A DNA stretch of 64,000 nt, from positions 186,001-250,000 of the forward strand of contig NZ_CYGY02000023.1 in assembly GCF_900007165.1 (NCBI RefSeq), read 5' to 3'. The notes beneath the pieces are model-generated. The model saw only the letters and a program-made list of their open reading frames with translations, did not search any database and was not told the DNA's origin. Both the position numbers and the translations under genes were made by a program. Each line of letters starts with the position of its first letter. Position 1 is the first letter of the stretch. Below are positions 1 through 8,799 of the stretch, piece by piece. The DNA comes from Paraburkholderia piptadeniae (GTDB lineage Bacteria > Pseudomonadota > Gammaproteobacteria > Burkholderiales > Burkholderiaceae).

Positions 1-14
1 TCACTTCTACGTCA

Positions 15-713
15 TCAAACGACGCGCACGCTGAACTCGCCCAGCCCGTCCACGCCGCCCTTCATCAGATCGCCTTGCGCGATCGCGCCGACGCCTTCCG
101 GCGTGCCCGTGAAAATCAGGTCGCCTGGCTGTAGTTCGAAGAACGTAGACAGATACGCAGTCGTCTCGGCCACCGACCAGATCAGTTGCGACACGTCCGA
201 ACGCTGCTTCTCCTCGCCGTTGACGGTGAGCCAGATCGCGCCCTCGCCGACATGACCGACTTTCGACACGGGATGAATCGGGCCGAGCGGCGCCGACTGG
301 TCGAAGCCCTTTGCCGTGTCCCACGGACGGCCCAGCTTTTTCGCCTCGGCCTGCAGGTCGCGACGCGTCATGTCGAGGCCGAGCGCGTAACCATAGACGT
401 GCTCGAGCGCGTTGTCGGCGGAGATGTTCTTGCCGGCCTTGCCGACTGCCGCGACGAGTTCCATCTCGTAGTGCACGTTCTTCGACTGCGCCGGATAGGC
501 GAATTCGCCAGTCGCGCCAGGCGCTACGTACAGCACGGCGTCAGCGGGCTTCGCGAAGAAGAACGGCGGCTCGCGATCGGGATCGTGGCCCATTTCCCGT
601 GCGTGCGCCTCGTAGTTACGGCCGACACAGTAAATGCGGCGCACCGCGAATTGATCGTCCGATCCGACGACTGGCACTGCCGTCACCGGCGCTGGCGCAA
701 ACACGTAACCCAT
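15..713 (-). CDS. fumarylacetoacetate hydrolase (FAH) family protein
   Basis: A 232-residue protein that looks like a complete single-domain FAH-family hydrolase, the fold used by fumarylpyruvate and acylpyruvate hydrolases to cleave C-C bonds of ring-fission products with a divalent metal. The family's acidic metal-binding pattern is visible around YEMELVAAVGK, and the C-terminal PGDLIFTGTPEGVG motif is intact. The open frame extends further upstream, but the ATG at 713 is preceded at good distance by GGAG and matches the family's normal N-terminus, so I start there. No pathway neighbours lie beside it, so the substrate is unknown. It is transcribed away from ybiB across a 293-bp gap. Family assignment is secure; specificity is not. 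Confidence 0.9.
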   Translation of the reverse strand: MGYVFAPAPVTAVPVVGSDDQFAVRRIYCVGRNYEAHAREMGHDPDREPPFFFAKPADAVLYVAPGATGEFAYPAQSKNVHYEMELVAAVGKAGKNISADNALEHVYGYALGLDMTRRDLQAEAKKLGRPWDTAKGFDQSAPLGPIHPVSKVGHVGEGAIWLTVNGEEKQRSDVSQLIWSVAETTAYLSTFFELQPGDLIFTGTPEGVGAIAQGDLMKGGVDGLGEFSVRVV

Positions 714-1006
714 TCCGTTCTCCGTCTTCGATTGATTGAGCCGCTCGACGCAGCGAAGCACCGAGTGTAACGCGACGCCGTCACGCGCGCGGCCTGGCCG
801 AATGGCCAGGTGGCGAGCCTCGCAGCCATGCTTTACCGTTCGATGCAGGCCGGCAATTTTCTCGAATTCTGCAGGCACGCGCAGCATGCGATACTGAACA
901 GAACCCGGACCAAACGGCCGACGATCCCACGTGGTCCGCGTCCGGCGCACTCGCGGAGCCAATGCGAGACCACGTTATCCGCTGTTCCCACGAACCGATT
1001 TGCCCG

Positions 1007-1978
1007 ATGACCGATTTCACCGATACTGCCGCTCCTTTCCCCTGCGCCCGCTTCATCAAGGAAATCGGGCGCGGCCCCAATGGCGCGCGCGCGCTCACGC
1101 CTGACGACACGCATGCGCTCTACGCCGCGATGCTCGACGGCCGCGTGTCCGACCTGGAACTGGGCGCGATCCTGCTCGCGTATCGCGTGAAAGGGGAATC
1201 CGCCGACGAACTGGCCGCGATGCTTGCGGCTGCGCATGCGTCATTCGCGCCCGTCAACGTGACGCACGACGCGTACCAGGCGGTGTCGATTCCGAGCTAC
1301 AACGGCGCGCGCAAGCAGCCGAACCTGGTGCCGCTGCTCGCGCTGCTGCTCGCGCGCGAGGGCGTGCCCGTGCTCGTTCACGGTGTCACGGAAGACCCGG
1401 GGCGTGTGACGAGCGCGGAAATCTTCGCCCTTCTGAACGTCGCGCCGGCACAAACGCACGCCGATATCGAAGCGTGCCTTGCGAACCGGCGCATCGCGTT
1501 CGCGCCCATCGAAACGCTCGCGCCGAAGCTCGCGCGGCTGCTGTCGCTGCGTCGGCGGATGGGAGTGCGCAACTCGACGCATACGCTCGTCAAGATTCTT
1601 CAGCCGTTCGCGCCCGCAGGTCTGCGGCTCGTGAACTATACGCACCCACCGTATCGAGAAAGCCTGACGCAACTGTTCGTCGCGCATCCCGACGCGGCCG
1701 TTGGCGGCGCATTGCTCGCGCGCGGTACGGAAGGCGAAGCGGTCGCCGATACGCGCCGCCAGGTGCAGATCGACTGGCTGCACGACGGCATCTGCGAGAC
1801 GCGCGTTGCTGCCGAGCGCTCGTCGCCGGATGCGCCTGAAGTCGAACTGCCCGAAGGCCGCGACGCCCGCACGACGGCGGCCTGGATCGAATCCGTTCTG
1901 CGTGGCGAAGCGCCTGTTCCGGCCGCGATCACGCGCCAGATCGAACTGATCGTCGACATCGCCAGAAAGGCCGCCTGA
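1007..1978 (+). CDS. ybiB: YbiB family DNA-binding protein (TrpD2 fold)
   Basis: A 323-residue protein resembling anthranilate phosphoribosyltransferase (TrpD) in fold. It shows the N-terminal helical domain (residues about 20-75, with DGRVSDLELGAILLAYRVKGES) followed by the larger domain with PSYNGARKQPNLVPLLALLLAREG. In E. coli the YbiB family is a nucleic-acid-binding TrpD homologue rather than a phosphoribosyltransferase. The ATG at 1007 gives the expected N-terminus, although no strong ribosome binding site precedes it; an upstream in-frame start at 962 would add 15 unconserved-looking residues. It lies upstream of leuA on the same strand, but a candidate promoter lies between them. Confidence in the family is good; its cellular role is unresolved. 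Confidence 0.85.
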   Translation: MTDFTDTAAPFPCARFIKEIGRGPNGARALTPDDTHALYAAMLDGRVSDLELGAILLAYRVKGESADELAAMLAAAHASFAPVNVTHDAYQAVSIPSYNGARKQPNLVPLLALLLAREGVPVLVHGVTEDPGRVTSAEIFALLNVAPAQTHADIEACLANRRIAFAPIETLAPKLARLLSLRRRMGVRNSTHTLVKILQPFAPAGLRLVNYTHPPYRESLTQLFVAHPDAAVGGALLARGTEGEAVADTRRQVQIDWLHDGICETRVAAERSSPDAPEVELPEGRDARTTAAWIESVLRGEAPVPAAITRQIELIVDIARKAA

Positions 1979-2069
1979 TGAAGGCAGAGAGCGGTCTCAC
2001 ACACCTTGTGAACCGCAGCGAATGGCCGCAGCGTGCGCCGTCAGAAGAGCACCGCGTGACCACGGCGTG

Positions 2070-2099
2070 TTGACAGCCTCGCACGGCCTCGCTTATCTT
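2070..2099 (+). promoter_or_regulatory. candidate sigma-70 promoter for leuA
   Basis: A perfect TTGACA at 2070-2075 is followed after 18 bp by TATCTT at 2094-2099. Transcription from here would start near 2106 and give leuA a leader of about 415 nt. Inferred from the consensus match only. Confidence 0.45.
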
Positions 2100-2141
2100 C
2101 TGCAAATGCGTTCTTACCTGAACACCCTCCGAATTACCCTC

Positions 2142-2192
2142 GGCCGCCTAGCGCGGCCCCTATCGCTACGTCTAGCGTAAGCCAGGCGTAGC
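2142..2192 (+). promoter_or_regulatory. two hairpins in the leuA leader
   Basis: The first hairpin pairs GGCCGC (2142-2147) with GCGGCC (2153-2158) across a 5-nt loop. The second spans 2165-2192: GCTACG pairs with CGTAGC, continues inward through three more pairs, one A-C mismatch and two further pairs, and closes on a GTAA (GNRA-type) tetraloop. Neither has a following T run, so they do not look like intrinsic terminators. They sit in the 1979-2335 gap between ybiB and the small ORF, where I see no gene. Confidence 0.45.
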
Positions 2193-2296
2193 GCCGCACG
2201 CAGTCGCCACAGTGGCTCGCGCGGTCCTCCCAAGCAGTTCCAGCAGTTCCTGTTTCACCCCAGTCCGTAGTTCCTTCAAAACCTGTAGTCGTCTGT

Positions 2297-2323
2297 ATTC
2301 GTCCGTTTACCGTTCGGACGAAT
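2297..2323 (+). promoter_or_regulatory. hairpin just upstream of the leader small ORF
   Basis: ATTCGTCCG (2297-2305) pairs perfectly with CGGACGAAT (2315-2323) over a 9-nt loop. It ends a few bases before the GAGGG ribosome binding site of the 2336 small ORF, so it could influence translation of that ORF. Confidence 0.45.
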
Positions 2324-2335
2324 CGCGAGGGTCAA

Positions 2336-2500
2336 ATGCACGTTGTATGGGCTTCAGTACCGATCGTTGCCTTCGTCGTCGTCCCGATGATGTTCTTCGT
2401 CCGCGCCCGTTCGTTGCTCCCGCTAGCGCCCGGCTTGCGGGACGTGCATCCGTGGCAGCCCGCCAGCCGCTCGACGCCACATCACCCAGCACACGACTAA
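2336..2500 (+). CDS. small ORF in the leuA leader, possible leader peptide or membrane microprotein
   Basis: A 54-codon frame starts at ATG 2336 with GAGGG at ideal spacing and stops 21 bp before leuA. The N-terminal 22 residues are strongly hydrophobic (VVWASVPIVAFVVVPMMFFV) and could form a membrane helix. They are followed by RARSLLPLAPGLRD, whose four leucines use TTG, CTC, CTA and TTG; CTA and TTG are uncommon in a genome this GC-rich. I do not recognise a family. It could be a leucine-sensing leader peptide for leuA, a small membrane protein, or chance. No terminator with a T run follows it, which weakens classical attenuation. Confidence 0.45.
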   Translation: MHVVWASVPIVAFVVVPMMFFVRARSLLPLAPGLRDVHPWQPASRSTPHHPAHD

Positions 2501-2521
2501 ACGAAACGAACGAGGCTCACC

Positions 2522-4180
2522 ATGTTGCGCAACCCTCCCGAGAAATACCGTCCCTTCCCCACCGTCCGTCTGACCGGACGCAAATGGCCCAGCCGCACGA
2601 TCGAGCGCGCGCCCATCTGGATGAGCACCGATCTGCGCGACGGCAACCAGTCGCTGATCGAGCCGATGAGCATCGAGCAGAAGACCGAGTTCTTCGAGAT
2701 GCTCGTCCAGATCGGCTTCAAGGAGATCGAGGTGGGCTTTCCGTCGGCGTCGCAAACCGACTTCGACTTCGTCCGCAAGCTGATCGACGAGAAGCGCATT
2801 CCCGACGACGTGACGATCGAAGTGCTCGTGCAGTCGCGCGAAGAGCTGATCGCGCGTACGTTCGAGGCGCTCGAAGGCGTACCGCGCGCGATCGTCCATC
2901 TGTACAACGCGATCTGCCCGTCGTTCCGCAAGATCGTGTTCGACCAGTCGAAGGAAGAGGTCAAGGCGCTGGCCGTCGAAGGCACGCGAATCATTCGCGA
3001 GCACGCGGATGCGCGTCCGCAGACGCACTGGACCTATCAGTACTCGCCGGAGACGTTCAGCATGAGCGAGCTGCCGTTCGCGCGCGAAGTCTGCGACGCC
3101 GTCGCGCAGACGTGGCGCCCGACGCGCGATCACAAGATGATCGTGAATCTCCCCGCCACCGTCGAAGCCGCGACGCCGAACGTGTTCGCCGATCAGATCG
3201 AATGGATGGACCGCAATCTCGGCTACCGGGACAGCATCGTGTTGTCGGTGCACCCGCATAACGACCGCGGCACCGCCGTCGCGGCGGCCGAGCTCGCGCT
3301 GATGGCGGGCGCGGATCGCGTCGAAGGATGCCTGTTCGGCAACGGCGAGCGCACCGGCAATGTCGACATCGTGACGCTTGCGATGAATCTGTACACGCAA
3401 GGCGTCGATCCGGGGCTCGACTTCTCGGATATCGACGGGGTGCGGCGCGTCGTCGAGCGCTGCAACCAGATTCCCGTGCATCCGCGGCATCCGTATGCAG
3501 GCGATCTCGTCTACACGGCGTTTTCGGGCTCGCATCAGGACGCGATCCGCAAGGGCTTCGCGCAGCTGAAAGCGGGCGCCGCCTGGGAAGTGCCATATCT
3601 GCCCGTCGATCCCGCCGACGTCGGCCGCAGCTACGACGCCGTGATTCGCGTGAACAGTCAGTCCGGCAAGGGCGGCGCGACGTATCTGCTCGAGCGCGGC
3701 ATGGGCTTCGCGCCGCCACGCCGCGTGCAGATCGAATTCAGCCACGCGGTGCAAACGGTCGCCGACCAGTCGGGCGAAGAAGTGACGGGCGACGCGATCT
3801 GCGCGCTCTTCGCGCGAGAATACTTCGAGACGGAAGGACCGGCGCAGCGCGTGAACGGATCGACGGTTAGATGGAACAAGCGCGAGATCGGCGTGCCCGC
3901 GACGACGGCCGCCCGCGTCGACGGTCACGAGGCGTATGCGAAGGCTGTCGCGCAGCAAATGTCGGCGGCCGCAAAGCAGCCCGTCGAAATCACGTCGTTC
4001 GAGGCCGTGCGCACGACGGACGGGCGCACGGCCGTGTTCGTCGGCTGCCGTGTCGGCGAGCAGCCGACGCGGCACGGCGTAGGCGTCGCGGAAGACGAAA
4101 TGGTGGCAGTAGTCGATGCCGTAGTCAGCGGCATCAATCGCGCGGGCTGGCCGCCGGTGGATCGACGGGTTGCGGCGTAG
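2522..4180 (+). CDS. leuA: 2-isopropylmalate synthase
   Basis: This cytosolic enzyme condenses 2-oxoisovalerate with acetyl-CoA, the first committed step of leucine synthesis. At 552 residues it belongs to the long LeuA type. The HMGL-like catalytic barrel occupies about residues 30-310, with the substrate and metal loop [11 protein letters not shown] near residue 35 and the metal-binding VHPHNDRG motif near residue 241. A C-terminal domain (about 430-550) corresponds to the leucine-binding regulatory dimer domain. The ATG at 2522 follows a purine-rich CGAGG. It stands alone, without other leu or ilv genes, behind a long leader with hairpins and a small ORF, which suggests leader-level control in addition to feedback inhibition. 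Confidence 0.97.
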   Translation: MLRNPPEKYRPFPTVRLTGRKWPSRTIERAPIWMSTDLRDGNQSLIEPMSIEQKTEFFEMLVQIGFKEIEVGFPSASQTDFDFVRKLIDEKRIPDDVTIEVLVQSREELIARTFEALEGVPRAIVHLYNAICPSFRKIVFDQSKEEVKALAVEGTRIIREHADARPQTHWTYQYSPETFSMSELPFAREVCDAVAQTWRPTRDHKMIVNLPATVEAATPNVFADQIEWMDRNLGYRDSIVLSVHPHNDRGTAVAAAELALMAGADRVEGCLFGNGERTGNVDIVTLAMNLYTQGVDPGLDFSDIDGVRRVVERCNQIPVHPRHPYAGDLVYTAFSGSHQDAIRKGFAQLKAGAAWEVPYLPVDPADVGRSYDAVIRVNSQSGKGGATYLLERGMGFAPPRRVQIEFSHAVQTVADQSGEEVTGDAICALFAREYFETEGPAQRVNGSTVRWNKREIGVPATTAARVDGHEAYAKAVAQQMSAAAKQPVEITSFEAVRTTDGRTAVFVGCRVGEQPTRHGVGVAEDEMVAVVDAVVSGINRAGWPPVDRRVAA

Positions 4181-4323
4181 CAACCGGACTGCCTTGGACG
4201 CATCGCCACGGACACACGGGCAGCAACCCACAAATGCCAGCGCCGACGGTTTGGATCACCGCGGCGCGCACGGCCCACCCACGAGGTGGCGCCGTCAGGA
4301 ACAGAGTGATCGCGCGATCCGCG

Positions 4324-4707
4324 TCACTCGATTGCGCAACGCGTCGCTTGCCAGGCAATCAGCCGCCACTTTCCGTCCTCCTGCGCCTGAATCGCGGTGT
4401 AAGCGATCGGAAAGAGCAGCGCGCCGCTGTTGGCTTCCATCTCGATCAGCGCGCGTCCCGTGACCACGCACGTCTCGCGGCCGACGGGCAGCACGTCCTG
4501 CGACTGGATCTCGATCTGCCGATAGCGGCGGCGCCCGGCCGTGATGGCATCGATGAACTGCTGCTTCGACTCGCGCTTGCCGTTCGTGTGGACGTAAATG
4601 ACGTTGTCGGAGAGCAGCGCGTCGAGCTGCTGCCCATTGCCTTCGACCATCGCGCGAAAGCGATCGCGCTCCAGCCCGCGAATCGCCTCGATCACTTTTG
4701 CCGCCAT
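4324..4707 (-). CDS. NTF2-like (SnoaL/DUF4440) domain protein
   Basis: A 127-residue protein with the helix-rich start (VIEAIRGLERDRFRAMVEGNGQQLDALLSDNVIYVHTNGK) and curved beta-sheet C-terminus (GKWRLIAWQATR) typical of the cone-shaped NTF2-like superfamily. Members include small enzymes and ligand-binding proteins, so sequence alone gives no reaction. The gene starts 44 bp downstream of the pagL-like gene on the same strand and may be co-transcribed with it. It has no evident signal peptide, so it is probably cytosolic. Family confidence is good; function is unknown. Confidence 0.8.
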   Translation of the reverse strand: MAAKVIEAIRGLERDRFRAMVEGNGQQLDALLSDNVIYVHTNGKRESKQQFIDAITAGRRRYRQIEIQSQDVLPVGRETCVVTGRALIEMEANSGALLFPIAYTAIQAQEDGKWRLIAWQATRCAIE

Positions 4708-4751
4708 TGCATTCGCCCCCAGGACGACAGCGCCTGCAACGGCGGCCGTCG

Positions 4752-5315
4752 TCAGAAGTTGTACTGCACGTAAACCTGGTGGAAATTTATACCAGGATTC
4801 GGCTCTTTGATACCGCCGTTCGAGACATGCTGGAAACGGTAGCCGAGCTCATACTGCTGATGCGAGCCAAATTGAGCGCCCGCGCCCACCATGTCGGCGA
4901 ACTGGAACGCAGAGCCCAAGCTGAAGGTCGAAGAGATTCGCGGACTGGTGAGCACGCGCACGCCCAGGCCCGCCTCGACGAACGGCCGGAACGCTCCCGT
5001 GCCCTTGATGAACCGCACGACAGGCGTGACGCCGAATTCGCCGATGTTGTTGTGGACATCGCCTTCGTCAGTGTGCCACCACGCGGCGTGCGCTTCGCCG
5101 ATGAGCGCGAAGTGCCAGCCGCCGATTTCCCACCAGGTCAGATTCGGGTCCCAGACGAAGCCCAGATCGAGCTTGCGCACGTGATGATCGCCGAGGCCGC
5201 CCGTAATCTGCACGCCGAACTGGTCAGCCCAAGCCGAACCGCACACGCCCCAAAACGCCGCCGCCGCGGCGCACTTAAGTGCCAGACCACACCAAGCCTT
5301 GTTGTTTTCTTCCAT
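4752..5315 (-). CDS. pagL: PagL-type lipid A 3-O-deacylase (acyloxyacyl hydrolase family)
   Basis: A 187-residue protein with a cleavable signal peptide (hydrophobic stretch about residues 10-28 ending near AWA) and an outer-membrane beta-barrel pattern of alternating residues ending in aromatic YVQYNF. The PagL signature is present near residue 165: FQHVSNGG supplies the catalytic His and Ser, followed by a downstream acidic residue (KEPNPG). PagL removes the 3-hydroxyacyl chain at position 3 of lipid A in the outer membrane, altering endotoxin properties and permeability. It is upstream of the NTF2-like gene and divergent from rpoH across a 354-bp AT-rich gap. Assignment rests on the motif and barrel pattern. 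Confidence 0.85.
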   Translation of the reverse strand: MEENNKAWCGLALKCAAAAAFWGVCGSAWADQFGVQITGGLGDHHVRKLDLGFVWDPNLTWWEIGGWHFALIGEAHAAWWHTDEGDVHNNIGEFGVTPVVRFIKGTGAFRPFVEAGLGVRVLTSPRISSTFSLGSAFQFADMVGAGAQFGSHQQYELGYRFQHVSNGGIKEPNPGINFHQVYVQYNF

Positions 5316-5669
5316 CGTGTGTCCACTGAATTTTCAGGGTTGAGCGGCGAGAAATCGTGCAGCGACATTTTAGAGACAGAGGCAATTATCGGACCCTTTA
5401 AAAACAACTAAAAAGCCACAAATAATTGGTTCCGTTTCTGAAAAAATCTTACCGATGATTGCGAATTCTTGCTCAGGCGATGGATGCTACGCGTTCGGTA
5501 GAGAACTAGCAGACGAGGTACAATACTATTGAGATGTGAATTTCGATAGATATTTGGGAACTTGGATGCCCCTATGGCTTCTAAGTATTAGCACTCGACA
5601 TACGAGAGTGCTAACATCCATCGTGGTCTGGCTTTGCCGGACTTTTGTCTGAATAAAGGAGTTTGCTAC
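5316..5669. promoter_or_regulatory. AT-rich divergent control region between pagL and rpoH
   Basis: This 354-bp gap is markedly more AT-rich than its surroundings. On the plus strand it holds TACAAT (5519-5524) as a possible -10 with a poor -35, TTGAGA/TATTTG (5529-5556, spacing 16) and CTTGGA/AGTATT (5561-5589, spacing 17). The last is closest to the CIRCE element. I see no convincing gene within it. Confidence 0.4.
5588..5614 (+). promoter_or_regulatory. CIRCE element (HrcA operator) upstream of rpoH
   Basis: TTAGCACTC (5588-5596), 9 bp, then GAGTGCTAA (5606-5614) is an exact match to the CIRCE inverted repeat bound by the heat-shock repressor HrcA. It lies 56 bp before the rpoH GTG, over or just after the probable transcription start, placing the heat-shock sigma factor under HrcA repression. 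Confidence 0.92.
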
Positions 5670-6605
5670 GTGAGCAACACATTGACCCTTCCGAGTACTC
5701 TGAGCCCGTCGTCGGCCAAGGCCGGTTCGGCAGGTGCACTGACGCTCTCGCATGCTTCCCTTCTGCCCGGTCACTTGGGCAATATCGACGCCTACATCCA
5801 GGCCGTGAACCGGATTCCGATGCTGACGCCGGCAGAAGAGCGCCAGTTCGCCACCGAATACCGCGAGGACAACAATCTCGACGCTGCACGCCGGCTCGTC
5901 CTGTCGCACTTGCGGCTGGTCGTGTCGATTGCGCGCAACTATCTCGGGTATGGTCTGCCGCACTCCGACCTGATCCAGGAAGGCAACATCGGCCTGATGA
6001 AGGCGGTGAAGCGCTTCGACCCGGAGCAGAACGTGCGCCTAGTGTCGTATGCGATGCACTGGATCAAGGCTGAGATTCACGAATACATCCTGCGCAACTG
6101 GCGCACGGTGAAAGTGGCGACGACCAAGGCGCAACGCAAGCTGTTCTTCAACCTGCGCAGCCACAAGCAAGGGTTGCAATCGTTCACGCCGGACGAGATC
6201 GACGGTCTCGCGAAAGAGCTGAACGTGAAGCGCGAGGAAGTGGCCGAGATGGAAACGCGCCTGTCGGGTGGCGATGTCGCACTCGAAGGACAGATCGAAG
6301 ACGGCGAAGAAGCATTCGCCCCGATCGCCTACCTGGCCGATTCACATAGCGAGCCGACGGCCGTGCTGGCTGCGCGCCAGCGCGACCGGCTGCAAAGCGA
6401 CGGTATCGCGAGCGCGCTGGAGTCGCTCGATCCGCGCAGCCGCCGCATCATCGAGGCGCGCTGGCTTCAGGTCGAAGACGACGGCTCGGGTGGCTCGACG
6501 CTGCACGAACTCGCCGATGAATTCGGCGTGTCGGCTGAGCGCATCCGTCAGATCGAAGCAAGCGCGATGAAGAAGATGCGCGCCGCACTGGCCGAGTACG
6601 CGTAA
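5670..6605 (+). CDS. rpoH: RNA polymerase heat-shock sigma factor sigma-32
   Basis: A 311-residue group 3 sigma-70-family factor directing RNA polymerase to heat-shock promoters. Region 2 is clear (LVVSIARNYLGYG, then HSDLIQEGNIGLMKAVKRFDP and WIKAEIHEYILRNW). The RpoH-specific box QRKLFFNLR follows, and region 4 ends with an HTH around LHELADEFGVSAERIRQIE. I chose the GTG at 5670 because AAAGGAG sits 8 nt upstream; the in-frame ATG at 5634 has no ribosome binding site. A perfect CIRCE element lies just upstream, so transcription is probably HrcA-controlled, and an intrinsic terminator follows. RpoH is usually also controlled at the level of translation and stability, which cannot be judged here. 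Confidence 0.97.
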   Translation: MSNTLTLPSTLSPSSAKAGSAGALTLSHASLLPGHLGNIDAYIQAVNRIPMLTPAEERQFATEYREDNNLDAARRLVLSHLRLVVSIARNYLGYGLPHSDLIQEGNIGLMKAVKRFDPEQNVRLVSYAMHWIKAEIHEYILRNWRTVKVATTKAQRKLFFNLRSHKQGLQSFTPDEIDGLAKELNVKREEVAEMETRLSGGDVALEGQIEDGEEAFAPIAYLADSHSEPTAVLAARQRDRLQSDGIASALESLDPRSRRIIEARWLQVEDDGSGGSTLHELADEFGVSAERIRQIEASAMKKMRAALAEYA

Positions 6606-6664
6606 CGTCAGAGAAACAGTCAGAGAAGCATCGGGCGGCTGAAAGCCGCATCGAACCTGCACTG

Positions 6665-6700
6665 AGCCCTGCCTTTCGAAAGAAGGTGGGGCTTTTTCTT
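6665..6700 (+). terminator. intrinsic terminator after rpoH
   Basis: An 11-bp stem with two wobble pairs (6665-6675 with 6683-6693) and a 7-nt loop is followed by five T residues and a further T-rich stretch. It ends the rpoH transcript. Confidence 0.85.
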
Positions 6701-6748
6701 TGCATCGTCGAAAGCTGCGTCGCCGCAGGTCACGTGCGAGCGCTCGCC

Positions 6749-6777
6749 TTGACCTGATGCGGAACGTGGCCTATTAG
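6749..6777 (+). promoter_or_regulatory. candidate sigma-70 promoter for the cyd operon
   Basis: TTGACC (6749-6754), a 17-bp spacer and TATTAG (6772-6777) make a reasonable promoter starting transcription near 6784, about 140 nt before cydP. A second possible -10, TACAAT at 6837-6842, has no good -35. The rest of the 6606-6922 gap, apart from the rpoH terminator, shows nothing recognisable. Confidence 0.5.
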
Positions 6778-6922
6778 TGGTGAAGCACTGCCGGGCTCGC
6801 GACGCGATGACGCGCCCCCAGCCGACAGACTATTCCTACAATCGTTATGCGTGCGCCAGTGCGGCCGTGTGGGGCGCTGGGTCCTGCCGGAGCATCCGGC
6901 GCGATGTCGTTGCCAATCGATC

Positions 6923-7183
6923 ATGGCCATAACGCTCAATCATAGGAATCCTTTACGCCGCGCGCTCAGCAGCCGCATCGTCGCGTGGGCCCGCGGCCCG
7001 ACCTTCGCACGTGACATCGCGATCGTCCTCGCCGTCAAATTCGCGCTTCTGCTCGCGCTCAAGCTTGCGTTCTTCGATCATCCGCAGGCGCAGCACATGT
7101 CTCTGCCGCCCGCACAGGTCGCCCAGGCACTGCTCTCCGTGCCCGCCTCGCCTCCGTCCCAAGGTGACAACCATGCCCGCTAG
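6923..7183 (+). CDS. cydP: cytochrome bd oxidase putative small subunit CydP
   Basis: An 86-residue membrane protein with one strong transmembrane helix (about residues 30-48, IAIVLAVKFALLLALKLAFF) preceded by a basic N-terminus and followed by a polar tail. It matches the CydP family found immediately upstream of cydA in many proteobacteria. I start at ATG 6923; an earlier in-frame ATG at 6851 would add an implausible Arg/Cys-rich segment, though no strong ribosome binding site favours either. Its stop overlaps the cydA start by 11 bp, so translation of the two is likely coupled. CydP is proposed to assist bd-oxidase assembly or activity; that is family knowledge, not visible here. Confidence 0.8.
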   Translation: MAITLNHRNPLRRALSSRIVAWARGPTFARDIAIVLAVKFALLLALKLAFFDHPQAQHMSLPPAQVAQALLSVPASPPSQGDNHAR

Positions 7184-8762
7184 CGATGTCGTCGACCTTT
7201 CGCGTCTGCAGTTCGCCGTTACGGCCCTGTATCACTTTCTCTTCGTACCGTTGACGCTCGGACTGTCGTGGCTGCTCGTCATCATGGAGAGCGTCTACGT
7301 GATGACGGACAAGCCGGTCTACAAGGACATGACGCAGTTCTGGGGCAAGCTGTTCGGCATCAACTTCGCGATGGGCGTCACGACGGGGCTCACGCTCGAG
7401 TTCCAGTTCGGCACCAACTGGTCGTACTACTCGCACTACGTCGGCGACATCTTCGGCGTGCCGCTCGCCGTCGAAGGGCTGATGGCGTTCTTTCTCGAAT
7501 CGACCTTCGTCGGCCTGTTCTTCTTCGGCTGGAACCGGATGTCTCGCGTCCAGCATCTGATGGTCACGTTTCTCGTGGCGCTCGGCTCGAATCTGTCCGC
7601 GCTGTGGATTCTCATCGCGAACGGCTGGATGAACAATCCCGTCGGCGCCGAGTTCAACTACGAGACGATGCGCATGGAGCTGTCGAGCCTCTTCGCCGTG
7701 ATCTTCAACCCGGTCGCGCAGGTGAAGTTCGTGCACACGGTATCGGCGGGCTATGTGACGGCGTCGATGTTCGTGCTCGGCTTGTCGTCGTGGTATCTGC
7801 TCAAGCGCCGCGACACCGAGTTCGCGCTGCGCTCGTTCGCGATCGCGGCGGGCTTCGGCCTCGCATCGACGCTGTGCGTGATCGTGCTCGGCGACGAATC
7901 GGGCTACACGACAGGCGAAGTCCAGCAGATGAAACTCGCCGCGATCGAATCGGAATGGGAAACCGCGCCGCCGCCCGCGCCGTTCACGATTTTCGGCATC
8001 CCGAATCAGCAGGAAGAGCGCACCGACTATGCGCTGCGTGTGCCCTACGCGCTTGGCATCATCGCGACGCGTTCGCTCGACGAACCCGTCGTCGGGCTCA
8101 AGGAGCTGATGGCGCGCAACGAGGCGCACATCAGGAACGGGATGATCGCGTACGGCGCGCTGCAAAAGATCAAGCAGGGCGACACGAGCGACGAAACGCG
8201 CGCCTCGTTCGACGCGAACAAGCAGGACCTCGGCTACGGCCTGATGCTCAGGCAGTTCACGCGGAACGTCACCGACGCGACCGCCGATCAGATCAGGCAG
8301 GCCGCGAAGAAAACAGTCCCGCCCGTTCTGCCCGTGTTCTGGTCGTTCAGGTTGATGGTCGGCCTCGGCCTGCTGTTCCTCGCGACATTCGTGCTCGCGT
8401 TCTTCTTCTGTGCGCAGCGCACGCTGTTGCGCGACAACCGACGCTGGTTCCTGCGCTGGGCTGTGTGGGCGATTCCTCTGCCGTGGCTGGCGGCGGAATT
8501 CGGCTGGGTCGTCGCCGAACTGGGACGCCAGCCGTGGACCATCGCGGGCATTCTGCCGACGTCGCTGTCCGCGTCGAGTCTGACCGCGAGCGATCTGTAT
8601 CTGAGCCTCGCCGGTTTCGTCGTGTTCTATACCGCGCTCTTTATCATCGAGATCACGCTGATGTTCAAGTATGCGCGGCTCGGTCCGTCGTCGCTGCACA
8701 CGGGCCGCTATCACCACGAGCGGACCGAAACGACAACGGTCGGCGCGAACACGGCTGCATGA
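7173..8762 (+). CDS. cydA: cytochrome bd ubiquinol oxidase subunit I
   Basis: A 529-residue polytopic inner-membrane protein carrying haems b558, b595 and d; with CydB it oxidises quinol and reduces oxygen at high affinity without pumping protons. The N-terminus [20 protein letters not shown] with its haem-ligand His is typical, and [12 protein letters not shown] near residue 448 is the conserved family motif before the last helices. The length and the extended loop between about residues 255 and 390 resemble the long Q-loop (E. coli-like) type. AAGGTGA precedes the ATG at 7173, which overlaps the end of cydP. It is the second gene of cydP-cydA-cydB-cydX. Confidence 0.97.
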   Translation: MPASDVVDLSRLQFAVTALYHFLFVPLTLGLSWLLVIMESVYVMTDKPVYKDMTQFWGKLFGINFAMGVTTGLTLEFQFGTNWSYYSHYVGDIFGVPLAVEGLMAFFLESTFVGLFFFGWNRMSRVQHLMVTFLVALGSNLSALWILIANGWMNNPVGAEFNYETMRMELSSLFAVIFNPVAQVKFVHTVSAGYVTASMFVLGLSSWYLLKRRDTEFALRSFAIAAGFGLASTLCVIVLGDESGYTTGEVQQMKLAAIESEWETAPPPAPFTIFGIPNQQEERTDYALRVPYALGIIATRSLDEPVVGLKELMARNEAHIRNGMIAYGALQKIKQGDTSDETRASFDANKQDLGYGLMLRQFTRNVTDATADQIRQAAKKTVPPVLPVFWSFRLMVGLGLLFLATFVLAFFFCAQRTLLRDNRRWFLRWAVWAIPLPWLAAEFGWVVAELGRQPWTIAGILPTSLSASSLTASDLYLSLAGFVVFYTALFIIEITLMFKYARLGPSSLHTGRYHHERTETTTVGANTAA

Positions 8763-8799
8763 GCGACATCGACACGCTTGCATCACGGGACACCACGCT

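Noticed and set aside
2336..2521. Classical transcription attenuator before leuA
   Set aside because: No GC-rich hairpin followed by a T run lies between the small ORF and leuA, so ribosome-stalling termination is not supported as such; another leader mechanism stays possible.
2423..4231. 602-codon open frame antisense to leuA
   Set aside because: Leucine biosynthesis gene on the other strand fully explains the region; the antisense protein is Arg/His/Asp-rich, without recognisable motifs, a product of third-position GC bias.
7059..8786. 575-codon open frame antisense to cydA
   Set aside because: Very Arg/Glu-rich composition, no domain, complete overlap with a well-supported oxidase gene.
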